Notes under the pieces: generated by a model
What the model saw: the letters and a program-made list of their open reading frames with translations, nothing else
The model's database searches: none
Told to the model about the DNA's origin: nothing
DNA from: Shewanella waksmanii ATCC BAA-643
GTDB taxonomy: Bacteria > Pseudomonadota > Gammaproteobacteria > Enterobacterales > Shewanellaceae
NCBI RefSeq assembly: GCF_000518805.1
Contig: NZ_JAEH01000029.1
Location: 1-64,000, forward strand
Direction: 5' to 3'
DNA length: 64,000 bases
Made by a program: the position numbers and the translations under genes
Part shown: positions 1-8,862 of the stretch, one piece after another
How positions within the stretch are numbered: the first letter of the stretch is position 1
Layout of the letters: every line of letters starts with the position of its first letter

Positions 1-1
1 G

Positions 2-1294
2 GGCAGCTTCTATGAAAACAACATCAATCATTTGAGTTTACCGCATCTCAATGATGTGTACTCAGCCAGTCCAGATAACCAAGCGCATCAGGTTTCGCTT
101 TCGGGTCAATACCAGCTTAACCGTACCGTGATGAGCGGCCGTTTAGTGACGGGGCGGATGATACAAGACGATGACCTTATCCAGATGAGCGGCAACCCGT
201 TGCAAAACTGGGACGGACAAGTGGACACCTTAGATGGTCGCTTGGCGGTTACGTCGATGTTGACCAACCGTTTGCGCTTAGGCGGCAGTGTCGATTACAG
301 CAAGCGCGACAACAAGAGCTCAGTGGCGGAGTTTGCGCAATACAACTTTAACAGTGTCACGGGGGCCTTTAGGCAAAACACTCCACGGGATTATGAGCGC
401 AATACCTACAAGGTGAACGCCAGTTACCGCATTGCCAGCGGTTACCGTTTGCAGGCGGGGTATAACCGCAAAGAGGTGGAGCGCAGCTTTAGTGAGCGTG
501 AGCAGACCCATGATGACAGTTTGTGGATGAAGTTTAACGTGCGGGCACTGGACAAGTTCAACATCAACCTCAAGGCAGAGCACGCCAATCGCGGTGGCTC
601 AGAGTATGAAGCAGACGCACTGACCTCATCAGAACAAAACGCCTTGATGCGCAAGTACTACCTGGCAGACCGTACCCGTAATGCGGTTGAGCTGAGTGTT
701 AACCATAGCCCAGTGCATTGGATGAGCTTAGATATCAACACCCGCTATGCCAAGGATGAGTATGACGAGACACAAATCGGCTTAACGGAGTCGGAAGATT
801 ATGGCTATGACGTGAGTGTGAGCTTGCAGCTCAGTGAACATGTGAACGCATATGGTTTTGCGGGTCAGCAGTGGATTAATTCAGCGCAAGCGGGCAGTCA
901 GTCCTTTGGCAGTGCGGATTGGTACAACGACATTGAAGATGAGTTTACCAACATAGGCGCGGGGCTGAGCTATGGCGGTTTGATGCAGGACAAGTTGACC
1001 TTGGGGCTGGACTATCTATTTAGCAACTCCGTGAGCGACACCTATGTGACGACTGAAGGCACACGGCCTTACGGGGATTACTACAGCTATAACCACAGCG
1101 CGAGTGTGTATGCCGATTATGCGCTGAATGAGCAGATGGCATTGAAGTTGAGTTATCGCTATGAGCGTTACTACGACACCGATGCGGCGGTAACCGATGT
1201 GAACAGTATTCCGGGTTTAGTGACCTTGGGTGACATCAATCATGACTATAACGCACACCAAGTGATGTTGTCGTTTAGCTACAAATTGCGTTAA
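2..1294 (+). CDS. dmsF: DmsF, MtrB/PioB-type outer-membrane beta-barrel (5' truncated)
   Basis: C-terminal 430 residues of an outer-membrane barrel; the reading frame is open from base 2 and the start lies upstream of the window. The protein shows alternating polar/aromatic strands, many Tyr/Asp/Asn turns and a terminal strand ending in SFSYKLR, as expected of the last barrel strand. MtrB/PioB family barrels are about 700 residues long and form the sheath that lets a decaheme cytochrome pass electrons through the outer membrane. The downstream order dmsA-dmsB-dmsG-dmsH matches the Shewanella extracellular DMSO-reductase operon, so the decaheme DmsE should lie just left of the window. The stop is 30 bases before the dmsA start, which indicates one transcript. 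The assignment to DmsF rather than another MtrB paralogue rests on this context. Confidence 0.88.
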   Translation, partial: GSFYENNINHLSLPHLNDVYSASPDNQAHQVSLSGQYQLNRTVMSGRLVTGRMIQDDDLIQMSGNPLQNWDGQVDTLDGRLAVTSMLTNRLRLGGSVDYSKRDNKSSVAEFAQYNFNSVTGAFRQNTPRDYERNTYKVNASYRIASGYRLQAGYNRKEVERSFSEREQTHDDSLWMKFNVRALDKFNINLKAEHANRGGSEYEADALTSSEQNALMRKYYLADRTRNAVELSVNHSPVHWMSLDINTRYAKDEYDETQIGLTESEDYGYDVSVSLQLSEHVNAYGFAGQQWINSAQAGSQSFGSADWYNDIEDEFTNIGAGLSYGGLMQDKLTLGLDYLFSNSVSDTYVTTEGTRPYGDYYSYNHSASVYADYALNEQMALKLSYRYERYYDTDAAVTDVNSIPGLVTLGDINHDYNAHQVMLSFSYKLR

Positions 1295-1324
1295 TCGCAA
1301 GCAGTGAACTACGAGGATAGAGGT

Positions 1325-3838
1325 ATGGAACGTAGAAGTTTTTTGAAAGCGAGTGCAGCACTGGGTTGTGCGGCGACAGTAACCGGTTGTAAGACCAGCT
1401 CGGATGACGCCAATGTCAATCCACCTGAGCCACCGGTCACTGATGAAGTGCAGTCATGGTCTGCTTGCTTGGTTAACTGTGGCTCAAACTGTCCAGTTAA
1501 GGTATTTAGTCGTGATGGCGTGATCACCCGCGTAGAGGCGGACAATGAGACCACCGATGAATACGGTTATAACCATCAGATCCGTGCTTGTGCACGGGGC
1601 CGTTCTTTGAAGCAGCGTACTTATGCCCCTGACCGTTTAAAAACGCCGATGAAGCGTATTGGTAAGCGTGGCGAAGGTAAATTCGTGCCTATTAGCTGGG
1701 ACGAAGCGGCATCAACAGTCGCGAGTGAACTTGCGCGTATTACCAATGAATTTGGCAATCGCTCTATTTTGAAATTGTATGGATCAGGCGCCTATTACGG
1801 TTTTGCTAGCTCAAGTTGCTTTAACCGCCTATTAAACTTGAATGGTGGTTTCTTAAATATCTATGGTAACTATTCTTGGGCGCAACAAACTGAAGCGGCT
1901 GCGGCCACTTGGGCTGGCGGGTCAACCAACGGTAGTTCAATGGTGTGTGTTGAAGATAGCGACCTGTTTTTAGGTATTGGCTACAACCCAAGTGAGATGC
2001 GTCAAAGTGGTTCAGGTGAAGGCTATGACTTCTTGCAGGCGATTCAAAAGAATCCAAGCATTGAGCTGATCATGGTTGATCCACGCTATACCGATTCGAT
2101 GGCAGGTAAAGAAGATAGCTGGCATGCGATTCGTCCAGGTACTGATGCGGTATTTGCCGAAGCTATTGCTTACGAGATGATCAGCTCAGGCTGGGTAGCG
2201 CAAAACTCTAAGTCGTTCCTGGACCAATACTGTGTTGGTTATGATCGTGAGTCATTGGAGAAGACCAAAGCGGAATTTGAAGCTTCAGCTGATGAAGCCA
2301 AGCTTGAATACGCTAAGCATATTGATGTTGAAGAGAACTACCATGACTACATTTTAGGTGTAGGTAAATTTAGTGAGCCTAAGACTGCACAGTGGGCGGC
2401 GACTATTTGCGGTATTTCAGAAAGCAACATTAAGAGTATCGCACAGAAGATCATGAATGCTCGTGCGCCATACATCATCACCGGTGCAGGTGTTAACCGT
2501 CATGCTAACGGTGAGCAAGCGATGCGTGCTTGTTACATGTTGCCGTTCTTGACCGGTAAAGTCGGACAAGCGGGTGTGAACAACGGTGCGATTCCTGTGC
2601 AAGGCGGCATGAGAAAATCTGCAATGTCAGGCCTATCTAACCCAGTTAAAGAGTCTATTTCATTCTTTACTTTCTCTGACGCGATTGAACGTGGGCATGA
2701 GATGACAGCGCGTAAAGATGGCCTACGTGGCATGGAAGATCTAGACACGCCATTGGGTCATGATGTTAAAGCGATCTTCGCGATTAACTCTAACTCACTA
2801 ATCAATCAGCATTCTGATTCAAACGGCACCCACAAAATCCTTGAGGATGACACTAAGTGTGAGTTGATTGTGGTGGCTGATTGCTGGATGACACCTTCTG
2901 CACGTTATGCCGATATCTTACTCCCAGATACTAGCTGGTTAGAGTCTAACGACTTGATTGACAACAGCTATGCCACCGGCCTAATGGGTTACCTTGTGGC
3001 GATGAAAGCGGCAGTTGACCCAATGTGGGAATGTAAGTCGATGTACGACATGTGTGGCGAAATCGCCAAGAAAATGGGCGTATACGGCGAATACTCAGAA
3101 GGTAAAGACGAAGCCGCATGGTTGGATCAGCTTTATGACGGCACCTTAGGTCAGTCAACCAGTGCTGATGCAATTCCCCCCATGCCGAGCACTTACCAAG
3201 AAGCGCAGGAAATTGGTGTTTTCCGTTCATTTAACGGTACTAAGCGAATTGCACTAGACAGCTTTATTAACGGTGGCACTCCACTAGGTACGCCATCAGG
3301 CAAAGTTGAAATTTACTCTCTGTCGTTTGCACAAAAAGCCGCAGAATGGGAGTTTGATGCTGATGTTAAGGGTGATTACATCACGGCATTGCCTAAGTAT
3401 CAGCAAACTTGGGAAGGCTTTGATGACGACGAGACAACTGAAGAATATCCACTGCAGCTAATGGGTTTCCATACCAAAGGTCGTACTCACTCTAGCTACC
3501 ACAATGTGCCTTGGTTACGTGAAGCGGTTGAAGATGCGGTGTGGATGAACCCACAAGATGCCTATGCCCGCGGTCTAGCTCAAGGTGACAAAGTTCATGT
3601 TTGGAGCAAGCGTGGGACCATTGAGTTACCAGTGCGTATTACTCCACGTATCTTGCCGGGTGTAGCCGGACTCGGTCAGGGAGCTTGGTATCAGCCAGAT
3701 CCAAGTGGGCGTGTAGGGCCATCGGGCCATGTTGTGGACATCGGTGGTTGTATTAACACCCTGACCCGTTACCAACCAAGCCCAGTGGCTAAAGGTAACC
3801 CGCAACACACTAACCGTGTACAGATCGCAAAAGCTTGA
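1325..3838 (+). CDS. dmsA: Dimethyl sulfoxide reductase catalytic subunit DmsA
   Basis: Molybdopterin oxidoreductase of 837 residues, the usual DmsA length. The N terminus carries a Tat motif (ERRSFLK) followed by a lipobox-like VTGC at residues 19-22, so it is probably a Tat-exported lipoprotein, consistent with the outer-surface location known for Shewanella DmsA. A [4Fe-4S] site follows (CLVNCGSNC then RACARGRS). The body is a bis-MGD domain and the C-terminal part is the molydopterin dinucleotide-binding region. It reduces DMSO to DMS, with electrons from DmsB and the outer-membrane cytochrome module. The ATG at 1325 is preferred over the in-frame GTG at 1304 because a GAGG stretch lies just before it and the Tat motif then sits at the extreme N terminus. 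A small chance remains that it acts on another S- or N-oxide. Confidence 0.93.
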   Translation: MERRSFLKASAALGCAATVTGCKTSSDDANVNPPEPPVTDEVQSWSACLVNCGSNCPVKVFSRDGVITRVEADNETTDEYGYNHQIRACARGRSLKQRTYAPDRLKTPMKRIGKRGEGKFVPISWDEAASTVASELARITNEFGNRSILKLYGSGAYYGFASSSCFNRLLNLNGGFLNIYGNYSWAQQTEAAAATWAGGSTNGSSMVCVEDSDLFLGIGYNPSEMRQSGSGEGYDFLQAIQKNPSIELIMVDPRYTDSMAGKEDSWHAIRPGTDAVFAEAIAYEMISSGWVAQNSKSFLDQYCVGYDRESLEKTKAEFEASADEAKLEYAKHIDVEENYHDYILGVGKFSEPKTAQWAATICGISESNIKSIAQKIMNARAPYIITGAGVNRHANGEQAMRACYMLPFLTGKVGQAGVNNGAIPVQGGMRKSAMSGLSNPVKESISFFTFSDAIERGHEMTARKDGLRGMEDLDTPLGHDVKAIFAINSNSLINQHSDSNGTHKILEDDTKCELIVVADCWMTPSARYADILLPDTSWLESNDLIDNSYATGLMGYLVAMKAAVDPMWECKSMYDMCGEIAKKMGVYGEYSEGKDEAAWLDQLYDGTLGQSTSADAIPPMPSTYQEAQEIGVFRSFNGTKRIALDSFINGGTPLGTPSGKVEIYSLSFAQKAAEWEFDADVKGDYITALPKYQQTWEGFDDDETTEEYPLQLMGFHTKGRTHSSYHNVPWLREAVEDAVWMNPQDAYARGLAQGDKVHVWSKRGTIELPVRITPRILPGVAGLGQGAWYQPDPSGRVGPSGHVVDIGGCINTLTRYQPSPVAKGNPQHTNRVQIAKA

Positions 3839-3852
3839 TGGAGTAACAAAAA

Positions 3853-4485
3853 ATGACTGAAGCAACCCAATATGGTTTTTATGTAGACACCACCAAGTGT
3901 ACTGGTTGTAAAGTGTGTCACGTATCGTGTAAAGACAGAAAAGATTTACCTGCAGGTGTCAACTGGCGCCGTGTGTATGAGTATGGCGGCGGCAGCTGGT
4001 CGACTAACGCTGATGGTAGTTTTGAGCAAAATGTTTACTCCTATTATATGTCTATAGGCTGTAACCACTGTAGTGAGCCTGTGTGCGTGAAAGCTTGCCC
4101 AACAGGCGCGATGCACAAACGCAAAGAAGATGGTCTGGTACAGGTTTTTGCTGAGCAATGTATTGGCTGTGAAAGCTGTGCGCGTGCCTGTCCTTATGAT
4201 GCACCGCAGTTAGATCAAGAGCGTAAAGTGATGACCAAGTGTGATGGCTGTGCTGACCGCGTTGCCGAAGGCAAACAGCCCATTTGTGTTGGTTCGTGCC
4301 CGCTGCGAGCACTGGATTTCGATACGATGGAAAACCTAACTGCTAAGTATGGTAATGGTGATGGTCATATCGCACCACTGCCATCGGCTAGTGTGACTTC
4401 GCCTAATTTGATTATTAAAGCGAACAAGCATGGTCAGCCAGTATCTGGCGGTAATGGTGAAATCTTAAACTTTGCAGAAGTATAA
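3853..4485 (+). CDS. dmsB: DMSO reductase iron-sulfur subunit DmsB
   Basis: Ferredoxin-type electron-transfer subunit, 210 residues, with four cysteine clusters typical of DmsB/NrfC-type proteins: CTGCKVCHVSC, CNHCSEPVCVKACP, CIGCESCARACP and CDGCADRVAEGKQPICVGSCP. These should bind four [4Fe-4S] clusters. It has no signal peptide, as expected for a subunit carried across the membrane by DmsA's Tat signal. It follows dmsA after 14 bases with an SD-like GGAG. No membrane anchor DmsC follows. In this Shewanella-type system the electrons come through the DmsE/DmsF module instead of a quinol-oxidising DmsC. Confidence 0.93.
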   Translation: MTEATQYGFYVDTTKCTGCKVCHVSCKDRKDLPAGVNWRRVYEYGGGSWSTNADGSFEQNVYSYYMSIGCNHCSEPVCVKACPTGAMHKRKEDGLVQVFAEQCIGCESCARACPYDAPQLDQERKVMTKCDGCADRVAEGKQPICVGSCPLRALDFDTMENLTAKYGNGDGHIAPLPSASVTSPNLIIKANKHGQPVSGGNGEILNFAEV

Positions 4486-4493
4486 GTAGTCTG

Positions 4494-4513
4494 GGCGCCC
4501 CTAATGGGGCGCC
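4494..4513 (+). terminator. Hairpin between dmsB and dmsG
   Basis: Perfect 8-bp stem GGCGCCCC/GGGGCGCC with a TAAT loop, 8 bases after the dmsB stop and 20 bases before dmsG. There is no good T-run, so it more likely protects or attenuates the dmsFAB message and lowers chaperone-gene expression than fully terminates it. Confidence 0.45.
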
Positions 4514-4533
4514 ATTTATTGAGATAACGACCT

Positions 4534-5196
4534 ATGACAACCAAACACAGAACCGAAGAATATCTAGCACTGCAAGCCATTGCTCGTATATTGCACAATG
4601 CGCTACTGAGTTACCCGAGTGAAGCATTGGTGCAGACCTTTGTTGATAATCAGCTAGGTGAGACTTGGCCACATCTAGCGAATTCTGAACAAAATCAACA
4701 AGGCAGAGATTTGTTGCAAGCGTTTACTCAGCAATGGACGGTTGCGCAACTAGACGAGTTGAAGCTTGACTATGGTCAGCTATTTTTTGGTCCAGGAGAG
4801 CCGACTGCTATGCCTTGGGGATCGGTCTATTTAGGCGAGCAGCAGCTGTTAAATGACGACTCGACCGTCGCGCTAATGGCATTTTATAAGCAGCAGCAAA
4901 TTAGTTTCGAGCTGGAATATAATCAGCCACTAGATCATATTGCTTTGTTCTATGCGGTATTGGACCAACTATTGGGGCAGCTGGCGCAAGAGCCAGACAA
5001 TAAAGCGGCGCTAGAAACAATGGTGGTACTGTTGCAACAGCATATGTTGCCGTGGTCGGGACGTTGTTTAAGTTTGGCAATTGAACATGCTGAAACTGAC
5101 TTTTACAAAGCGATTGCATTACTGGCAGCGGATTTTGAAACTCAGTTGGCTAAAACAGTCAATGTGGTACCAATGCCTATGCGTTTGTTTAGATAG
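4534..5196 (+). CDS. dmsG: TorD/DmsD-family molybdoenzyme chaperone DmsG
   Basis: All-helical cytoplasmic protein of 220 residues, the usual size for the TorD/DmsD/NarJ chaperone family. The motif region GPGEPTAMPWGSVYLGE (about residues 88-104) matches the family signature in which a conserved PWxSVY-type segment lines the Tat-peptide binding groove. Such chaperones bind the twin-arginine signal of the catalytic subunit and help insert the molybdenum cofactor before export. Its place directly behind dmsAB makes DmsA the obvious client. It is followed by dmsH after 12 bases. Confidence 0.85.
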   Translation: MTTKHRTEEYLALQAIARILHNALLSYPSEALVQTFVDNQLGETWPHLANSEQNQQGRDLLQAFTQQWTVAQLDELKLDYGQLFFGPGEPTAMPWGSVYLGEQQLLNDDSTVALMAFYKQQQISFELEYNQPLDHIALFYAVLDQLLGQLAQEPDNKAALETMVVLLQQHMLPWSGRCLSLAIEHAETDFYKAIALLAADFETQLAKTVNVVPMPMRLFR

Positions 5197-5208
5197 GACG
5201 GTAGAACA

Positions 5209-5661
5209 ATGAGTGTTATTCGTTCTGTGGCTGGTCAGTGGGAAAAAGCGGAGTATGCGCATCAGCTACAAGCTTTTTTTAAACAGCATGACCAGTTAGG
5301 CCACTTATTTGTTGGGGCGACGACTAGCAGTACTGTGTGCAACTTGCTTGCAGCCATGATCGAATTACCGGCAAAACCGAAAGATCTCGACTATCAACTT
5401 ACCTTGCCACACGTGTTCCATGACCTGTTTCAAGGCTTTCTTTTGCTTTTTGTGAAAGACGCGGAGCACAAAGCACTATCGCAAGCGGAGCAATTGATCT
5501 TATCGATCACCGTGCATTTTGCACAACACATCATTGAACACGCAGAGCAGTTTAATACAGCATTGATTGCGACAGCGCAGCGCGTGTTATCGGCAATGTC
5601 TCAGCTTGAGTTGCAGCGTAAGAGCCAGCGCCGTTCTTTGCAAAATATGGGGCGTAGTTAG
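5209..5661 (+). CDS. dmsH: DmsH, small conserved protein of unknown role in the dms operon
   Basis: 150-residue soluble, mostly helical protein without signal peptide, cysteine motif or membrane segment. Named by position: the last gene of the Shewanella dms cluster is dmsH, for which no biochemical function is established to my knowledge. The mid region has several His residues (LPHVFHDLFQ, HFAQHIIEHAEQ) but no recognisable metal motif. It starts 12 bases after dmsG, so the two are likely co-translated. An accessory role in DmsA maturation is a guess from context alone. Confidence 0.7.
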   Translation: MSVIRSVAGQWEKAEYAHQLQAFFKQHDQLGHLFVGATTSSTVCNLLAAMIELPAKPKDLDYQLTLPHVFHDLFQGFLLLFVKDAEHKALSQAEQLILSITVHFAQHIIEHAEQFNTALIATAQRVLSAMSQLELQRKSQRRSLQNMGRS

Positions 5662-5761
5662 TCGTTACGTGCCTGCCGAAGCTGTAGCGATGTTATTTAA
5701 TGCATAGGATTACCCTGAGGACTCACTAGCAAGGGCGGATAGAGCAGGGTAGATCTGATAT

Positions 5762-6196
5762 TTAACTACTGGCCTGATTGTCAATCCATTCACTCATTAC
5801 CACATGGGTTTTAATTTTGATGATGTCGGTTTGGGCATCGATATACTCGCGAATTTCGTGAAGACGCTTCATTGAACTCGCGCGCACGTATACTAGTAAG
5901 TCCATGTCGCCAGTGATGCCGCGGCAGGTGATGATCTCTGGAATGGTCTGAAATACATGAACGACATCGGCACAACGAGGGCAGCGATGTTGTATTTCAA
6001 AATAGGCCGATACCCCTTCTTTTTGTGACTCGCTCAATAAGACTTGATAGCCACGAATAATGCCGCTTTGCTCTAGCTTTTTGATCCGCTCTGATACCGC
6101 ACTGCGAGAAAGGTTCACCGAGTCAGCAATGTGGGAGATACTGTGGCGAGCATTTTGTCTTAGGGTGGCGATAATTGCTTTATCAAACTTATCCAA
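5762..6196 (-). CDS. Lrp/AsnC-family transcriptional regulator
   Basis: 144 residues with the standard Lrp layout: an N-terminal winged helix-turn-helix (about residues 4-60, ending KKLEQSGIIRGYQV) and a C-terminal ligand-binding RAM domain with GITGDMDLLVYV. It is divergent from a YjeH-like amino-acid exporter. Two near-identical palindromes lie between the two genes and are the likely operator. By analogy with other Lrp/exporter pairs it should sense an amino acid and control the exporter and itself. The specific ligand cannot be read from the sequence. Confidence 0.9.
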   Translation of the reverse strand: MDKFDKAIIATLRQNARHSISHIADSVNLSRSAVSERIKKLEQSGIIRGYQVLLSESQKEGVSAYFEIQHRCPRCADVVHVFQTIPEIITCRGITGDMDLLVYVRASSMKRLHEIREYIDAQTDIIKIKTHVVMSEWIDNQASS

Positions 6197-6215
6197 TGAT
6201 TTTTCCTATCAAAAT

Positions 6216-6230
6216 CCGACAATTTGTCGG
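6216..6230. promoter_or_regulatory. Palindromic operator 1 of the Lrp-type regulator
   Basis: Perfect 15-base palindrome CCGACAATTTGTCGG, 20 bases upstream of the regulator start. A second copy is centred 30 bp away, about three helical turns. Confidence 0.6.
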
Positions 6231-6245
6231 TTTAAGTTATTAAAG

Positions 6246-6260
6246 CCGTCAAATTGTCGG
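6246..6260. promoter_or_regulatory. Palindromic operator 2 of the Lrp-type regulator
   Basis: CCGTCAAATTGTCGG, differing from operator 1 mainly by one arm mismatch. Its spacing puts both sites on the same face of the helix, suiting an Lrp oligomer that wraps DNA between the divergent promoters. Confidence 0.55.
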
Positions 6261-6351
6261 TTGTTAATCTGTTTTTGTAGGTCAACTCCAACAGAATGTT
6301 GCGGTGACTAGATCTATACTAGCGCAATTGAACACTAGAGCGGTATTCGTT

Positions 6352-7602
6352 ATGACACATATTCAAGGAAACATTGGACGTTGGCAAGGCGCTGGATTAA
6401 TGGCCACCACTTTGCTTGGTACTGGGGTATTTATTTTGCCGCAAATGACCATCGCCACAGCTGGCATTGGCGCCTTATGGGCGTGGATTGGCTTAACTAT
6501 TGCGATATTACCGGTCACTTTGGTGTTTGCTCGCCTAGCAGGTGTTTTTCCTCATGCCGCTGGGCCCGCTTATTTTGTCGAGCAAGCGTTTGGTAAAATT
6601 GCGGGTCGCACTATTGGCTTGATCTTTCTCTTGGTGGTACCACTTGGTGCACCTGCTGCTATTTTGATGACATTTCAGTTCGTTAATGAACTCGTGAGTC
6701 TATCGGGCCTTTATCAACTGCTAACAGAGTTGTGCTTGTTACTACTATTGTTGCTATTGAACCTACGTGGCATTCAGGTTTCTGCCAAACTGCAATTTGC
6801 GCTAACGTTGGCAATTGTGTCTGTGGTGGTGGCGATGTTTGGTAGCGGTGGAGCCAATATTGCGGCACTGGAAGTTAATGTCAGTAAAGATTTTGATTTG
6901 AGTGTGGTTATGGCCGCTGCTGGTATCGCTTTTTGGAGCTTTTTAGGTGTAGAGGCGATGACCCATTTAGCCAATGACTTTAAAAACCCACGTGCTGATA
7001 TGATCCCAGCGATGATGATCGGTACTGCATTGGTGGGTTTAGTGTATTTAGCCTGCACGCTATTGTTGTTATTTGTGCCGCAAGGTGAAGGATTGGCCAT
7101 GGTGCGCGCATTTGATGAGTTGCTCGGCGGCTATGGAGCACAAGTGATTGGCGTACTCGGCATTGCAGGCGGCTTAGCGACCGTGAATGTGTATACCGCA
7201 AGTGTGGCGAGGCTAATCTGGAGCTTTAGCCGTGAAGGAGTGCTGCCAAACTACTTTGATAAGCTCAATCAACATCAGGTGCCAGTGCGTGCGCTTACCA
7301 CGGTTTTGTTAGTCATGGCGGTGGTGATAACGTTGACCCACCTAACTGGGCAAGAGTTAGAGCATCTGATTGCTTGGACTAACGGTGTATTCGTGATCAT
7401 CTATCTTGCTGCGATGTTAGCCGCGATTAAGTTATTACGCCGCCGCTATTTGCCTTTAGTGGCCATGGGCGTGTGCTTCTGTCTATTGCTGATGGTGGCT
7501 CTGGGCCAAAATATGTTGTACGCCTTGTTGTTAACAACGGTTGTATCGACTGCGCTAATGGCTAGAAAAAGACACCAACATCGTCGATGCCCTCAGCCTT
7601 AG
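6352..7602 (+). CDS. yjeH: YjeH-like amino-acid exporter (APC superfamily)
   Basis: 416-residue integral membrane protein with roughly 12 hydrophobic segments and the APC-family N-terminal signature GAGLMATTLLGTGVFILPQ. The closest recognised family is YjeH of E. coli, an exporter of L-methionine and branched-chain amino acids. The ATG at 6352 is preferred over the GTG at 6304 because it gives the normal family N terminus. It is divergent from the Lrp-type regulator with paired operators between, so it is probably induced by its own substrate. Substrate identity is inferred. Confidence 0.82.
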   Translation: MTHIQGNIGRWQGAGLMATTLLGTGVFILPQMTIATAGIGALWAWIGLTIAILPVTLVFARLAGVFPHAAGPAYFVEQAFGKIAGRTIGLIFLLVVPLGAPAAILMTFQFVNELVSLSGLYQLLTELCLLLLLLLLNLRGIQVSAKLQFALTLAIVSVVVAMFGSGGANIAALEVNVSKDFDLSVVMAAAGIAFWSFLGVEAMTHLANDFKNPRADMIPAMMIGTALVGLVYLACTLLLLFVPQGEGLAMVRAFDELLGGYGAQVIGVLGIAGGLATVNVYTASVARLIWSFSREGVLPNYFDKLNQHQVPVRALTTVLLVMAVVITLTHLTGQELEHLIAWTNGVFVIIYLAAMLAAIKLLRRRYLPLVAMGVCFCLLLMVALGQNMLYALLLTTVVSTALMARKRHQHRRCPQP

Positions 7603-7615
7603 CGGCTGTTTAAAT

Positions 7616-7645
7616 AAGGCCCTTAGTATTGTAACCAAGGGCCTT
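7616..7645. terminator. Bidirectional terminator between yjeH and tonB-like gene
   Basis: Stem AAGGCCCTT/AAGGGCCTT with a 12-base loop between two convergent genes, flanked by AT-rich sequence. Confidence 0.6.
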
Positions 7646-7649
7646 TGGG

Positions 7650-8261
7650 TTAAATCATTTGGTCGAGTTTAAAGTCAAGTTGGACTTGCTGATTGCCTTG
7701 GGGAACCGCTTGGCCGTTTTCAATTTTTGGCTTGTACTTCCACTTTTTAATGGCTTGTATTGCCGCACGATTGAAGATGCGCTTGGGATGCGCCTCAACT
7801 ACAGAGACATTCTCGACGCTGCCCGAGCTTGATATATCAAAATTGACAATGACATAGCCTTCCTTACCTCGTTGAGCAGCATCAATGGGGTATTGTGGTG
7901 ATATCTGAATCACCGGTAGCGCTTGTGCATCTGCAGCTTGCCTACCTTGATAATTTATTGTGGGTGTAACCATGGAAGGCATAGTTACCGCTACGGCCAT
8001 AGTATTATCATCGGTTGGTTGTAATTTAGGGATAGATGGCGGTGCAACAGCGGGTTTTGGCGGCGTTAAATCGTAGGTTTTTTTCTCAGGTGGAGACTCG
8101 TCTGGGATAAAACTTAAGTTAAATTCAGGTGCCTTGGCAATTTCGCCAGGCGGTTGATGTTCGATATTGATTAGGCTAGCCATAAAGGCAAACAGGGCAA
8201 AGGTAATAATACCGCCAAATAGTGCGGTGAGAGTGGGTTTTAGTAGTGCAGTTCTACTCAT
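7650..8261 (-). CDS. TonB-family energy transducer
   Basis: 203 residues: a short cytoplasmic N terminus, one membrane anchor (about residues 13-33), a proline-rich periplasmic linker (PPEKKTYDLTPPKPAVAPP) and a C-terminal TonB domain with the family signature YPIDAAQRGKEGYVIVNFDI and AIQAIKKWKYKP. It would couple the proton-motive force to TonB-dependent outer-membrane receptors. No exbB/exbD or receptor gene is adjacent, so it is a stand-alone TonB paralogue that must borrow an ExbBD complex from elsewhere. Confidence 0.88.
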   Translation of the reverse strand: MSRTALLKPTLTALFGGIITFALFAFMASLINIEHQPPGEIAKAPEFNLSFIPDESPPEKKTYDLTPPKPAVAPPSIPKLQPTDDNTMAVAVTMPSMVTPTINYQGRQAADAQALPVIQISPQYPIDAAQRGKEGYVIVNFDISSSGSVENVSVVEAHPKRIFNRAAIQAIKKWKYKPKIENGQAVPQGNQQVQLDFKLDQMI

Positions 8262-8862
8262 AATCGTATCCTTACATTATGTACTCAGTCGCAGCTTTGA
8301 AGTTTTTTTACTTGAAAGTTTGCTCATGAGTAGAAGAAACACACTTTTACATTTAGCAGTGTTTTGTTACTCCCGCTAGTAATAGTTTGATTTTTATTCG
8401 GTTTATTTCATATTGATAACAAGGTTGCAACCTTGTGTTTACAGGTGCGGTGGGTAAAGCCTAGCGGCTAATAATACCAATCAGTATAAGAATTTGATCT
8501 ACTCAGCGCGCTTTGGGCAAACTAATTCAAGGCGAATGATTGAAACAATGGTTGTTCCCTTGCGAAATTATTCAACGCAGAAGTAGGCAGCCTAAAACGC
8601 GCCAGAATGGCGAGTATTAGCGATTCTGATGCTGTGTTAACGAGCTTAACCGTAGAATAACTATGCTCTTCACTCGTTGCAAGCCACATGGATGTGGTGA
8701 ATGTCATTAATGCAGGAGCATTTAAGGACCTTGCCTCAGAATCGCTAAACTCTCGCTGAGTGACTAAATGTTTATACTGATTGGTATAATACCGAGCAGA
8801 TCTTAATGCGGTGCTAAATGTGCAAGCTAGGCTCTTGAAACATGAGCCTGTGAAAAGGACGT
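8262..8862. other. Non-coding stretch containing a MITE-like element
   Basis: About 600 bases without a convincing gene. The left 210 bases hold the tonB-like promoter region, the middle is the element at 8474-8787, and the right side is the 3' flank of the TerB-family gene. Confidence 0.7.
8474..8787. repeat. MITE-like element, 314 bp, with 16-bp perfect terminal inverted repeats
   Basis: The left end ATACCAATCAGTATAA (8474-8489) is exactly complementary to the right end TTATACTGATTGGTAT (8772-8787). Both ends are flanked by AATA (8470-8473 and 8788-8791), which could be a 4-bp target duplication. The interior has further complementary pairs, for example TAGCGATTCTGA with TCAGAATCGCTA, so the single strand can fold back. 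No transposase is encoded. Similar TAATACCAATC-type ends are, from memory, common in dispersed repeats of marine gammaproteobacteria. Confidence 0.75.
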
